This document shows, one piece after another, positions 16,835-25,304 of a stretch of 64,000 nt of DNA (its first letter is position 1; every line of letters starts with the position of its first letter). The stretch spans positions 42,918 through 106,917 of the forward strand of contig CADEFU010000014.1 of assembly GCA_902826695.1 (NCBI GenBank), given 5' to 3'. The translations under genes and the position numbers were made by a program. Below the pieces are notes generated by a model. It saw only the letters and a program-made list of their open reading frames with translations. It made no database searches and had not been told where the DNA came from. This stretch comes from an uncultured Alphaproteobacteria bacterium. Lineage in GTDB: Bacteria; Pseudomonadota; Alphaproteobacteria; Micropepsales; Micropepsaceae.

Positions 16835-18136
16835 TTATCTGGGGCGCGCCGGGGCACCGTTCGATACAATCTCCTGCCCGCGCAGCAGACGCATCGCGTA
16901 GGTCAGCTGGAAGTCGTCGAATTTCTCGCCCGGCTTCGGCTTCACGACAGGCCCGACATGCGGCTTGCGCCCGCCTTCCTGTCCATTGAGATGCTTCGGC
17001 AGGTTGGCTTCCGAGAGGCGGTCTTTCGCATCCGCCTCGCTGTCATCTTCGGCCTTTTGCTCGACCAAAATATCCGGGTCGATGCCCGTCGCTTGGATCG
17101 AGCGTCCCGACGGCGTGTAGTACTTCGCCGTCGTCAGCCTAAGTGCGCCATCGACGCCGCCCGACAGCGGGATCACGGTCTGCACCGAACCCTTGCCGAA
17201 CGAACGCGTACCCACGACGCGAGCCCGCTTTTGGTCTTGCAGCGCACCGGCGACGATTTCCGAAGCCGACGCTGAGCCTTCGTTGATGATCACGACGACC
17301 GGCACACTGGAAAACATCTGACCGGAGCGTGCGTTGTAGCGCTGCGTATCGCCAGCGCGGCGCCCGCGCGTCGACACGATTTCGCCTTGGTCGAGGAATG
17401 CGTCCGAAACCGAGATCGCCTGATCGAGCAGGCCGCCCGGGTTGTTCCGCAAATCGAGCACGATTCCGCGCAGCTTGTTGCCGATCTTCGCTTTCGTCAG
17501 CTCGACTGCCCGCTCAATCCCATCCTCGGTTTGCTCGTTGAACGTCGTGATGCGGATGTACGAGATATCGCCTTCCTGGCGCCACCGCACGCTTTCGACC
17601 CGGATGATCGCGCGTGTTAGCGTGATTTCAAGCGGCTTTTTCTCGCCCTTGCGCAGCACCATGAGGCGGATCTGCGAGTTCACCGGGCCGCGCATCTTGT
17701 CCACGGCCTCCGAGAGCGTCAGCCCCTGGATCTGCATCCCATCGATCGTAGCGATCAAGTCACCCGACTTGATGCCGGCCTTCGCCGCCGGCGTCCCGTC
17801 CATCGGCGAGATGACCTTGACGAGGCCTTCTTCCATCGTGACTTCGAGCCCAAGCCCGCCGTATTCGCCGCGGGTCGACACCTGCATGTCCGAGAAATTC
17901 TTCGGGTTGAGGTAGCTGGAGTGCGGGTCGAGCGACATCAGCATGCCGTTGATCGCGTTCTCGACGAGTTCCCCGTCCTTGACCTCGCGGACGTAGTCGT
18001 TTTTGACCCGCTCGAACACGTCACCGAACAGGTTGAGTTGCCGGTAGGTATCGGTGGACGCGATCGCTTGACCGGCCACCACAGCGACAAGTGCACCGCC
18101 GACCGCAGAAATCGCAGCGAGGAAAGTTTTGTTCAT
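16835..18136 (-). CDS. ctpA: carboxy-terminal processing protease, S41 family
   Basis: 433 residues. There is an N-terminal signal or anchor helix (about 6-26), a conserved N-terminal helical region with SLDPHSSYL, a PDZ domain at about 90-175, and an S41 protease core. The catalytic dyad is Ser290 in EGSASASE and Lys315 in GKGSVQT, 25 residues apart as in tail-specific proteases. The protein acts in the periplasm, trimming C-termini of envelope proteins and usually cell-wall enzymes. It begins 3 bp after the envC stop. The downstream neighbour is normally the divergent deacetylase, which here is displaced. Confidence 0.95.
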   Translation of the reverse strand: MNKTFLAAISAVGGALVAVVAGQAIASTDTYRQLNLFGDVFERVKNDYVREVKDGELVENAINGMLMSLDPHSSYLNPKNFSDMQVSTRGEYGGLGLEVTMEEGLVKVISPMDGTPAAKAGIKSGDLIATIDGMQIQGLTLSEAVDKMRGPVNSQIRLMVLRKGEKKPLEITLTRAIIRVESVRWRQEGDISYIRITTFNEQTEDGIERAVELTKAKIGNKLRGIVLDLRNNPGGLLDQAISVSDAFLDQGEIVSTRGRRAGDTQRYNARSGQMFSSVPVVVIINEGSASASEIVAGALQDQKRARVVGTRSFGKGSVQTVIPLSGGVDGALRLTTAKYYTPSGRSIQATGIDPDILVEQKAEDDSEADAKDRLSEANLPKHLNGQEGGRKPHVGPVVKPKPGEKFDDFQLTYAMRLLRGQEIVSNGAPARPR

Positions 18137-18139
18137 GGG

Positions 18140-19387
18140 CTATCCGCTCACTCTTTCTTTGAGGGCCGCGAACCAAGGCGCCGGATCGACCGGCACGTTG
18201 TTGCGGCGGAACTCGATGTAAAGTTTCTCGCCTACCGTTCCTTGCAATCTGCCTTCGCGCAATTGCGAACCCGCCCCCATACGTCCGACGGGCTCTCCCG
18301 CAAGTACAACCTGACCGACAGCTCCATCGACTTTGGAGAGACCAGCTAGCAAAACATGATAGCCGCCGTTGGCCGCAATGATCAACATTTTGCCGTACCC
18401 GCGAAACGTGCCGGAATACATGATTTTCCCGTCACACGGAGAAGTGACCTGAGCGCCTGGCTTGGTTTTGAGGTGAATTCCTGCAAGCTGCCCGCCCGTT
18501 CCGTCCGACGAACCGAACCGCGAAGCGAGTTCACCGTTAGCAGGTAACGTCAACAGCCCCCGCAAATTCTCCAGGGGCGTGTTGCGCGCAGCACCGGCGC
18601 TCGCGATTTGGGTGGTAATTGTGCGTGCCGAACCTGCCGAAACGGGGCGTTTGGAGTCTTCCTCCAGCGTTGCAATCAGGGCGCGCAGGTCCTTCACTTG
18701 CTCGGCCAGCGTGCCGAGGCGGTTCTGCACGGTCTTGAGCTGATCGCGCGTCTGCGCCGCCAAATGACGCCGTTGGTTCAAGAGTTCGCTGAGTACGTTG
18801 CGATCCCGGTCCAATGCTTCTGTCGCGGCGGCGACCCGCATTCGCTCTTCGGCCGCCTTCTGCCGCATCGTCCGCAGGTTAACGAGTTCGTTGCTGAGCT
18901 TGGCTGCCTCGCGCCGGATCTCGGGCACAACGGCGGTCAAAAGCATCGCGGAGCGTGCCGCCCCGGTGGCGTCGTTGGGCCGTATGATCAGCGCCGGCGG
19001 CGGTTCGTTGCCCATGCGCTGCAATACGGCCAGCAGCGAGGCGAGCTTTCCCCGTTGCCCCATAAGCGCGCGCATGCCGTCCGCCTCGCGCGTCTCGAAC
19101 ATGGCGAGCCGCTCTTCCACGACGTTGAGCTCCCGCTCGCGCGCCTGCGCCGCGGAGGCCGCCTGGATCAGCTGCCCACGCAACTGCTCCTGCTCCTGTG
19201 CGAGATCAAGCGACGACCGGCTCAACGTTTCGACGTCGCGCTTGTCCTGACCGATCTGCTTCTGAATTTCGTTCAGCTTGTCGGCCGGGCTCGTCGCCTG
19301 CGCGAGCGCTTGAGACGCGACTAGACCGGCCGCCACAAGCGCGATCGCGCTGGCGCCAACCGTTAGCCTAGTCTGCCTGAGCCGCAT
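18140..19387 (-). CDS. envC: murein hydrolase activator EnvC-like, coiled coil plus degenerate LytM domain
   Basis: 415 residues. A signal peptide ends at QALAQ. A long coiled coil spans about 25-250 (rich in Gln, Arg, Glu and Ala heptads). The C-terminal M23/LytM domain (IHLKTKPGAQVTSPCDG, GYGKMLIIAANGGYHVLL) lacks the HxH zinc motif, as expected for EnvC-type activators that switch on amidases rather than cut peptidoglycan. ATG at 19387 has GGGAG six bases upstream, which favours it over an in-frame start 39 bases earlier. It is cotranscribed with ctpA. Confidence 0.9.
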   Translation of the reverse strand: MRLRQTRLTVGASAIALVAAGLVASQALAQATSPADKLNEIQKQIGQDKRDVETLSRSSLDLAQEQEQLRGQLIQAASAAQARERELNVVEERLAMFETREADGMRALMGQRGKLASLLAVLQRMGNEPPPALIIRPNDATGAARSAMLLTAVVPEIRREAAKLSNELVNLRTMRQKAAEERMRVAAATEALDRDRNVLSELLNQRRHLAAQTRDQLKTVQNRLGTLAEQVKDLRALIATLEEDSKRPVSAGSARTITTQIASAGAARNTPLENLRGLLTLPANGELASRFGSSDGTGGQLAGIHLKTKPGAQVTSPCDGKIMYSGTFRGYGKMLIIAANGGYHVLLAGLSKVDGAVGQVVLAGEPVGRMGAGSQLREGRLQGTVGEKLYIEFRRNNVPVDPAPWFAALKERVSG

Positions 19388-19475
19388 AACACTCCCGCGC
19401 GCCCAAGCCCCGTCAGGCGCGATCAAAACGAATCAATGTGGCGATTATTCGTCAGGCAGGCAGCCGCCGTCGAGG

Positions 19476-20237
19476 TCAAGTCTTTTTGGTTTGGCTCACA
19501 ACGGTGTTTATCCGCCGCGCGATTTCGTCAGGATCCCCGACATCGGCGTGGCGCGCCGACAACAGCCGATCGTTCAGCTTGTAGGCCCGAGGCACGCCCG
19601 TCGCCAGGTTGATGCCCTCGATTTCCGCGTCGCCTTTGCTTTCCAAGTGCTTGAGTAACGCCCGAAGCGAATTGCCATGCGCAGCGATCAGCACCTTTTT
19701 GCCCGCTTTGATGTGCGGAACGATGGCGCTCTGCCAATACGGCAGCACGCGTTCGACGACGATCTTCAGGCTCTCGCCGCGCGGCAGATCCGCTTCGGGC
19801 ACGCTGCCATAGCGCGCGTCGAACTTCGGGTAGTCGGGATCGCTCTTCTCGACGAGCGGCGGCACCGTCGCATAGCCGCGCCGCCACTTGTGCACCTGCT
19901 CCTCGCCGAACTGCTTGACGGACGCAGCCTTGTCCTTGCCTTGCAGCGCCCCGTAATGGCGTTCGTTCAAGTGCCAGTCCTTGACGACCGGGATCCACAT
20001 CAGATCCATCTCTTCGAGAACGAGCCACAGCGTCTTGATTGCCCGGCTCTGCAGCGAGGTGAACGCGATGTCGAACGTGTAGCCCTCGGCCTTGAGCAAC
20101 CGCCCCGCAGCCCGCGCCTCCGAAACCCCAAGCTCCGACAGCGGACTGTCGCGCCAGCCGGTGAAGATGTTGAGCTTGTTCGCCTCGCTCTGCCCGTGAC
20201 GAATGAAGACGAGATCGTAGTTTGCGGAGGGCTGCAT
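19476..20237 (-). CDS. gpmA: 2,3-bisphosphoglycerate-dependent phosphoglycerate mutase
   Basis: 253 residues with the complete dPGM layout: FIRHGQSEANKLNIFTGW with catalytic His14, SLQSRAIKTLW, LNERHYGALQGKDK (acid/base Glu), PRGESL, and the second histidine in AAHGNSLRALLKHLE. It interconverts 3- and 2-phosphoglycerate in glycolysis. It is on the same strand as envC but 88 bp upstream, so it may be a separate transcript. The length is normal for the family. Confidence 0.96.
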   Translation of the reverse strand: MQPSANYDLVFIRHGQSEANKLNIFTGWRDSPLSELGVSEARAAGRLLKAEGYTFDIAFTSLQSRAIKTLWLVLEEMDLMWIPVVKDWHLNERHYGALQGKDKAASVKQFGEEQVHKWRRGYATVPPLVEKSDPDYPKFDARYGSVPEADLPRGESLKIVVERVLPYWQSAIVPHIKAGKKVLIAAHGNSLRALLKHLESKGDAEIEGINLATGVPRAYKLNDRLLSARHADVGDPDEIARRINTVVSQTKKT

Positions 20238-20310
20238 CCGAGTTCCGTGTGTTGCGATATCGCTGGCAAAATGACAGCACCGGCCGATACGCGCAATGCG
20301 TCGTCGGCGC

Positions 20311-20874
20311 TCACATCAAATCGGCGAACAGCAGCGAAACATAGGTGAGGAACACGCCGGCGGCGCCGGCGGCAAGCGCCTTGTGCAGGGTTTCGTTCGA
20401 GAACAGAGCCCCGGCCGCAAAGCCGATGAAGAAGACAAGATGGAACGCAAGGTCGGCTTGGTTTTGCAGATGCCCGCTGACCGCATACGTACGCACCAGG
20501 CTCACGATCACGACGGCCAGGAATATTCCGAAGAACCATGGCGCTTGCGCGAAGTGGTTCGCGCGCAAGTCGTGCATTTCCTCGTTGTCGAAGTCGGGCA
20601 ACACCAGTGCGCTCAAGAAGAACAGCAAGATCGGCTGCATCAGCGTCGCCAGAAACGCGAAGAACGTCCACGTCTCGACGGTGCGCAAACCGAACATCGT
20701 CCACCACATCTGAACGTGGATGAGCAACAGCGTAAACACCCACACGAACGTGGGCCAATACGGCTTCACGCGTCCGCGCACCTGCACGATGCGCGCGACG
20801 CCCGTCAGCAAGTTCGTGACGCCAAGCCCGAGCACGATCGAGATTAGAACCGACAGATGCGCAAAATCGTCCAT
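20311..20874 (-). CDS. hypothetical integral membrane protein, about six helices
   Basis: 187 residues with roughly six hydrophobic segments (starting at about 8, 42, 70, 112, 142 and 165). I do not recognise a named family. The sequence opens MDDFAHLSVLISIVLGLGVTN and carries WPTFVWVFTLLLIHVQMWW. No catalytic motif is visible. It lies 6 bp downstream of the small exported protein gene, suggesting cotranscription. Confidence 0.8.
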   Translation of the reverse strand: MDDFAHLSVLISIVLGLGVTNLLTGVARIVQVRGRVKPYWPTFVWVFTLLLIHVQMWWTMFGLRTVETWTFFAFLATLMQPILLFFLSALVLPDFDNEEMHDLRANHFAQAPWFFGIFLAVVIVSLVRTYAVSGHLQNQADLAFHLVFFIGFAAGALFSNETLHKALAAGAAGVFLTYVSLLFADLM

Positions 20875-20880
20875 GCGCGC

Positions 20881-21303
20881 CTACTTCACGGGCTCGCACG
20901 GCCCGGTGCGAACCGTGAGGTTGAGGTGGTCGATATCGGGTTTCTCGAACCCCGCGTGATAGAACCAAAGCCACCCCGCCTCGCCGATGAAGTCGAGCCG
21001 CAGGAACGCCTGTTCGCCTTTGGCCGAGAACTTCCAACCGTCGCCGGCGTAGGGCTCGGTCAGCACCGAGCGCGCCGCCTCGCTCACACGCCCCTGCGCC
21101 TTCTTCGACGGCGGCTTCACGACGATGCGGAACTTTGCGGCAGCTTTGTCGATGAACGCGGCCGGAGGTTCGGCGCCTTCCTGCATCTCGGCCCCGATAC
21201 CCGCCTTCTGCTCGACCGTGCAGAGATAGGCGCCTTGCGGCATGTCGCCGGCCGAGGCAACACCCGCCGCGGCCACAACAAGTCCGATCCACCACGTCCG
21301 CAT
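20881..21303 (-). CDS. small exported hypothetical protein
   Basis: 140 residues starting at ATG 21303, chosen because AAGGAG lies 7-8 bases upstream and a signal peptide of about 19 residues (ending GVASA) follows at once. The mature part contains the two Cys residues of GAYLCTVEQK and RTGPCEPVK near the termini, which could form one disulphide. No domain is recognised. The next gene downstream, 6 bp away, encodes the six-helix membrane protein. Confidence 0.75.
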   Translation of the reverse strand: MRTWWIGLVVAAAGVASAGDMPQGAYLCTVEQKAGIGAEMQEGAEPPAAFIDKAAAKFRIVVKPPSKKAQGRVSEAARSVLTEPYAGDGWKFSAKGEQAFLRLDFIGEAGWLWFYHAGFEKPDIDHLNLTVRTGPCEPVK

Positions 21304-21439
21304 GAGGGGTCTCCTTCGGAGCAAGCGAGCACGCCACCTTCATAGCGGTTTCGAGCGCCATCGGGAAACGGCCCTCAATTGTGGGGCTGGCCCAGGCGCC
21401 GCTTGCCGAGCCGCCCGGTGCCGCGCTAACTGCCGCTTG

Positions 21440-22513
21440 ATGACGTCCTCGATCCTGCTCGTCGAATTCCTGCTTCGCGGCGCCGCAATCGGTGCGCTTG
21501 CGGCGACCGGCTTTGCCTTCGTCCGCTCCAGCGTTCAGGCGTCGCTGCGCATCGCTGGCGCGCTTTTCTTCTTGAGCACGATCGCCTACGTCGTGAACTC
21601 GTCGCATGAGCTCAGACATATGCTAGGCCCCTATGGCGGCCCGTTCTTGCTGCTCTCTCTGGGCGGCGCCGGCTACTTTTGGCTCTTCGTCATCACGCTG
21701 TTTCAAGATCGCCCGACGTCCTTGCCATTGTTCGCGCCGGCGGCGCTCCTAACGACGGTGGGCTTTGTCGGCATTGCGACCGTTCCACCGGTGCGCAACG
21801 GCGTTTGGATTGCCCACAACGTCATCGAACTCGCGTTTGCGCTCCACGCCCTTTACGTCATCTACGACAGTTGGCGGGGCGATCTCGTCGAGGCGCGCCG
21901 CCGCCTGCGCGGCCCGTTCTTAGGCATCGTGACGCTTTACGTCATGATCATGTCGTTCATCGAAATCGGCGAGAGCGTCGGTATCCAAGCCTGGTGGTAC
22001 AGCCTCGTCGGCGGCGGCATCATGGCGTCGTTCTGTCTTGCGGGCTCGTTCGTCTTCTTGGAGATCCGTACGGCGATTTTCGGCCGGGCCGAACCGGCCG
22101 GACCCGCCCCGCTCGACGCGCCCCGCATCGACCCTGCCGACCGCATCACGCTCGAAAAGCTCAGCCAGGCGATGGACAAAGGCGCCGCCTGGAAGGACGA
22201 AAACCTGACCATCGGCACCCTTGCCGAAAAAGTAGGCGTGCCCGAACATCGGCTCCGCCGCCTGATCAACGACAACCTTGGCCACCGCAACTTCGCGGCC
22301 TTCGTGAACACCCGAAGGATCGAGGCGGCCAAGCAAATGTTGGCCGACCCCGCCCAGTCCCGCACAACGGTTGCCGCCATCGCCTTCGACCTTGGCTTCG
22401 GTTCGCTCGGCCCCTTCAACCGCGCATTCAAAGAGGCAACCGGCAAGACCCCGACCCAATGGCGCCGCGACACCCTCGAAAACGGCTCGCCGAATCCGGA
22501 AACCTCTGGCTGA
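21440..22513 (+). CDS. AraC-family regulator with N-terminal seven-helix membrane domain
   Basis: 357 residues from ATG 21440. The first ~215 residues hold about seven hydrophobic helices. A cytoplasmic C-terminal AraC DNA-binding domain at about 240-350 follows, with both helix-turn-helix segments (LTIGTLAEKVGVPEHRLRRLI and TVAAIAFDLGFGSLGPFNRAFK) and the closing TGKTPTQWRR. The layout resembles membrane sensor-regulators that perceive hydrophobic or envelope signals. It is followed after 89 bp by the sterol-desaturase-type gene in the same orientation, its most likely target or partner. Confidence 0.9.
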   Translation: MTSSILLVEFLLRGAAIGALAATGFAFVRSSVQASLRIAGALFFLSTIAYVVNSSHELRHMLGPYGGPFLLLSLGGAGYFWLFVITLFQDRPTSLPLFAPAALLTTVGFVGIATVPPVRNGVWIAHNVIELAFALHALYVIYDSWRGDLVEARRRLRGPFLGIVTLYVMIMSFIEIGESVGIQAWWYSLVGGGIMASFCLAGSFVFLEIRTAIFGRAEPAGPAPLDAPRIDPADRITLEKLSQAMDKGAAWKDENLTIGTLAEKVGVPEHRLRRLINDNLGHRNFAAFVNTRRIEAAKQMLADPAQSRTTVAAIAFDLGFGSLGPFNRAFKEATGKTPTQWRRDTLENGSPNPETSG

Positions 22514-22602
22514 TTTCGAAAAAGGCGAAGCTTTTCCGCCAAAAGGGAGACTGCCCTGCCGCCCAACCCCATGTTCGCGCCTCCAACCGAAGGAGCGATC
22601 TC

Positions 22603-23409
22603 ATGGAAGACTTCATCACCGCGCTGGGCAGCCAGTGGCTCTCGAACATGGCGCACGACGTCACCCGCTACGCCACCTTCGCGATCGGCGTTTGGCTGGT
22701 CCTGTGGGTCGCCCTCGCCGGCGTCTTGAAGGCTCGCAAAATTCGCCCCGACACCCCGCCCGCAACGCAATTGGTCACGGAGTTCCTGATCTCGCTTCGT
22801 TCCGTGGCGATCTTCTCAACCATCGGACTGATCCCGTTCGTGGCTGAGCGGGCAGGGTGGTTGCACGGTCACGCCATCGCGACCTCATGGGGACCGATCT
22901 GGTTCGCCGTAAGCCTCGCGCTGATGATCGTGGCCCACGACGCGTATTTCTATTGGGTCCACCGCGCGATCCACGACCCGCGCGTGTTCCGCCGCTTTCA
23001 CCGCCGCCATCACAAGAGCCACAACCCGTCGCCTTTCACAGCCTACAGCTTCGACCTCGGCGAAGCAGCTTTGATGGCGACGTTCGTGCCGATCTGGGTC
23101 TTTCTCGTGCCCACGCCGTGGCCCGTCGTCGGCCTCTTCGTCCTGCACCAAATCGTGCGAAACACATTGGGTCACTCCGGTTACGAGATCATGCCCGCCC
23201 GCAAGGATGGCCGCCCGCACCTCGACTGGCTGACCACAACCACGCACCACGACCTGCACCACAGCCAAGCCCACTGGAACTACGGTCTCTACTTCACCTG
23301 GTGGGATCGCTGGATGGGCACCGAGCATCCGGACTACCACGCGCACTATGCGCTCGCGGTCGGCAAGGCGCGCGCGTTTGCTGCGGCCAAAGACTGCGAA
23401 CCGGCGTAA
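22603..23409 (+). CDS. sterol desaturase/fatty acid hydroxylase family membrane protein
   Basis: 268 residues from ATG 22603, with AAGGAG nine bases upstream. The four-helix membrane di-iron hydroxylase layout is clear, with the histidine clusters HDAYFYWVHR, HRRHHKSHN and HHDLHHS. The family oxidises lipid chains or sterols in the membrane using O2. The exact substrate (fatty acid, hopanoid, carotenoid or sterol) cannot be told. It pairs with the upstream membrane AraC regulator. Confidence 0.92.
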   Translation: MEDFITALGSQWLSNMAHDVTRYATFAIGVWLVLWVALAGVLKARKIRPDTPPATQLVTEFLISLRSVAIFSTIGLIPFVAERAGWLHGHAIATSWGPIWFAVSLALMIVAHDAYFYWVHRAIHDPRVFRRFHRRHHKSHNPSPFTAYSFDLGEAALMATFVPIWVFLVPTPWPVVGLFVLHQIVRNTLGHSGYEIMPARKDGRPHLDWLTTTTHHDLHHSQAHWNYGLYFTWWDRWMGTEHPDYHAHYALAVGKARAFAAAKDCEPA

Positions 23410-23417
23410 AGTTCACG

Positions 23418-23440
23418 GGCGGGGCCGAAGGCCTCGCCCC
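23418..23440. terminator. convergent-gene hairpin
   Basis: GGGCGGGGCC and GGCCTCGCCC pair (one G-U) across a GAA loop between the ends of the hydroxylase gene (23409) and phoD (23442). No T-run is present on either strand, so termination strength is uncertain. Confidence 0.5.
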
Positions 23441-23441
23441 C

Positions 23442-25019
23442 TCAAGCCCTGAGCGCGCCGGGGTTGCCGGCTTCGATCACGAAGGTACCGAGCGAACCGT
23501 CCTTCGTGAGCGGATCGCGAACGTCTTCGACAGTGCGAAGGTTCGCCATCAACGACTTGCGCCCCGCGTCGCACAACAGATACCCACGTTTGCGGCTGTC
23601 AAAGAACTTCACATGCGGGTTGTCGGGAAGAAATGCCGCGAACTGATCGTACGGAACGCCGGCCGACGTGATCGAGCTCGCAACAAGTTCCGTGGCAACG
23701 GAGGCCGATGATGGATTGCGGAAGTCCTGCTTTACCTCGTTCACCCAAAACGAGTGAATGTCGCCGGTCACGAACACGGGATTGGGCATCTTCGATCGCG
23801 CAAGTGCTGTAATCACGCGTTCGCGCGCACTGGGGAAGCCGTTCCAATCGTCGGTCCACCAGCCTTCTTCGCCCTTCGCCGTTTTTTGGTGCAGCCGTGA
23901 AAACATCTCGCCGTTGCCAATTACGTTCCACAGCGCCTTCGACCGCGCGAAGCCGCCGGTGAGCCAGCGCTCCTGCGTTTCGCCCAGCATCGAGCGCCCG
24001 CTCTCGAACAACTCATCGCACGAAGCCGTCACCACCTGCCCGCCGCCGTCTTCCTTAGAGCGGCACGCGGCCGGCGAACGGTACTGCCGGTTGTCGATCA
24101 TGGCGACGCTGACCAGATCGCCAAACGTCGAGCGCTGATAGAGACGCATCTCGTCATCCCGCGGCACCGAGATCCCGCGCAATGGCATGTGCTCATAATA
24201 CGCTTGATACGCCGCCGCCCGCCGCTTCACGAAAGCCTGGGCATCCTGCCAATCTTCCGACTCCAACGCCTGATAGTCGTTGTCCACCTCATGGTCGTCC
24301 CAGGTGACGAGCCATGGGCAGTGCGCGTGCGCGCGCTGCAGCGACGGCTCTGACTTATAGAGCGCGTGGCGGCTGCGGTACTCCTCCAGGGTGACCGGCT
24401 CCGGCCCGTCATGTCGGCGCACCTGATCGCCCCACGACGATTCGTAGATGTAGTCGCCAAGATGCAAGATCAGCTGCGGCGCATCCTTCACCATGTAGTC
24501 GTACGCGGTGAAGTAACCCTGCTCGAAATGCTGACATGAGGCGACAGCGAATCGAAACCGCTCAAGCGGGGCGCCAATCTGCGACGCCGTCCACGCTTGC
24601 CCGATCGCACTCGCGTCGCCGCCGGGCACGCGAAATCGATACCAGTATTGCCGCCCGGGCGGTAATCCGCGCACTTCCACGTGCACCGAGTGCGCGAGCG
24701 CCGACCGTGCGAGTGCCTCGCCACGCTTGACAATGTTGAGCATCCGTTCGTCGCGAGCAATCTCCCAGATGACGGGAATAGTCTCGTCGGGCAGCGACGA
24801 GCGGTCGAACGGATTGGGAGCAAGCCGCGTCCAAATGACGAACCCGTCGCCGACCGGATCGCCTGACGCGACGCCGAGCGAGAACGGATAGGCGCTGAAC
24901 TTTCGTTGCGCAACGCGCGCATGACCGCCCGCGGCTCCGCTACTTGCGATCGATGCAGCTGCAAGCGCCGCAGCTCGCCGCAACAAATCACGCCGGTTCA
25001 GACGGAAGAGCGATGTCAT
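23442..25019 (-). CDS. phoD: alkaline phosphatase D
   Basis: 525 residues. A twin-arginine signal (NRRDLLRRAA) shows folded export through Tat. The PhoD N-terminal domain (FSLGVASGDPVGDGFVIWTRL) is followed by the metallophosphatase core with LHLGDYIYE, TWDDHEVDNDY, VIGNGEMF and VTGDIHSFWVNE, which carry the Fe/Ca ligands. It is a secreted phosphodiesterase/phosphomonoesterase that releases phosphate from organic esters. It is divergent from a TonB receptor gene with 285 bp between them. Confidence 0.94.
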   Translation of the reverse strand: MTSLFRLNRRDLLRRAAALAAASIASSGAAGGHARVAQRKFSAYPFSLGVASGDPVGDGFVIWTRLAPNPFDRSSLPDETIPVIWEIARDERMLNIVKRGEALARSALAHSVHVEVRGLPPGRQYWYRFRVPGGDASAIGQAWTASQIGAPLERFRFAVASCQHFEQGYFTAYDYMVKDAPQLILHLGDYIYESSWGDQVRRHDGPEPVTLEEYRSRHALYKSEPSLQRAHAHCPWLVTWDDHEVDNDYQALESEDWQDAQAFVKRRAAAYQAYYEHMPLRGISVPRDDEMRLYQRSTFGDLVSVAMIDNRQYRSPAACRSKEDGGGQVVTASCDELFESGRSMLGETQERWLTGGFARSKALWNVIGNGEMFSRLHQKTAKGEEGWWTDDWNGFPSARERVITALARSKMPNPVFVTGDIHSFWVNEVKQDFRNPSSASVATELVASSITSAGVPYDQFAAFLPDNPHVKFFDSRKRGYLLCDAGRKSLMANLRTVEDVRDPLTKDGSLGTFVIEAGNPGALRA

Positions 25020-25304
25020 CGTGCGATTTCCCCATGAGCGCTGACACTCATGACACTATGCAGTGCGCGCGCGCGCAAGCCCATGATGTCGAAACAAGTT
25101 GGTGGCGAAACGCCGCGCGCAAAATTCGCGCGTCAGCGTGCATCGATGCGTTTCGATGATGTGCGCATGCAACATGCGACCGCGTGAGAAGCCACCATCA
25201 CCAGAGCGTCACAGAGCCGTCGTCATCGCGCAACGTTTCTCCAGCTTTGTTTTTCGCGGGGCACGCTGGCGTCGCCGGTGTGAAAAAATTCAGATGGGGG
25301 TTTT

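Noticed and set aside
25042..25057. Candidate Pho box near phoD
   Set aside because: The TGACACT repeats are 9 bases apart, not the 11-base period of PhoB sites, and the sequence departs from the consensus, so no Pho box is claimed.
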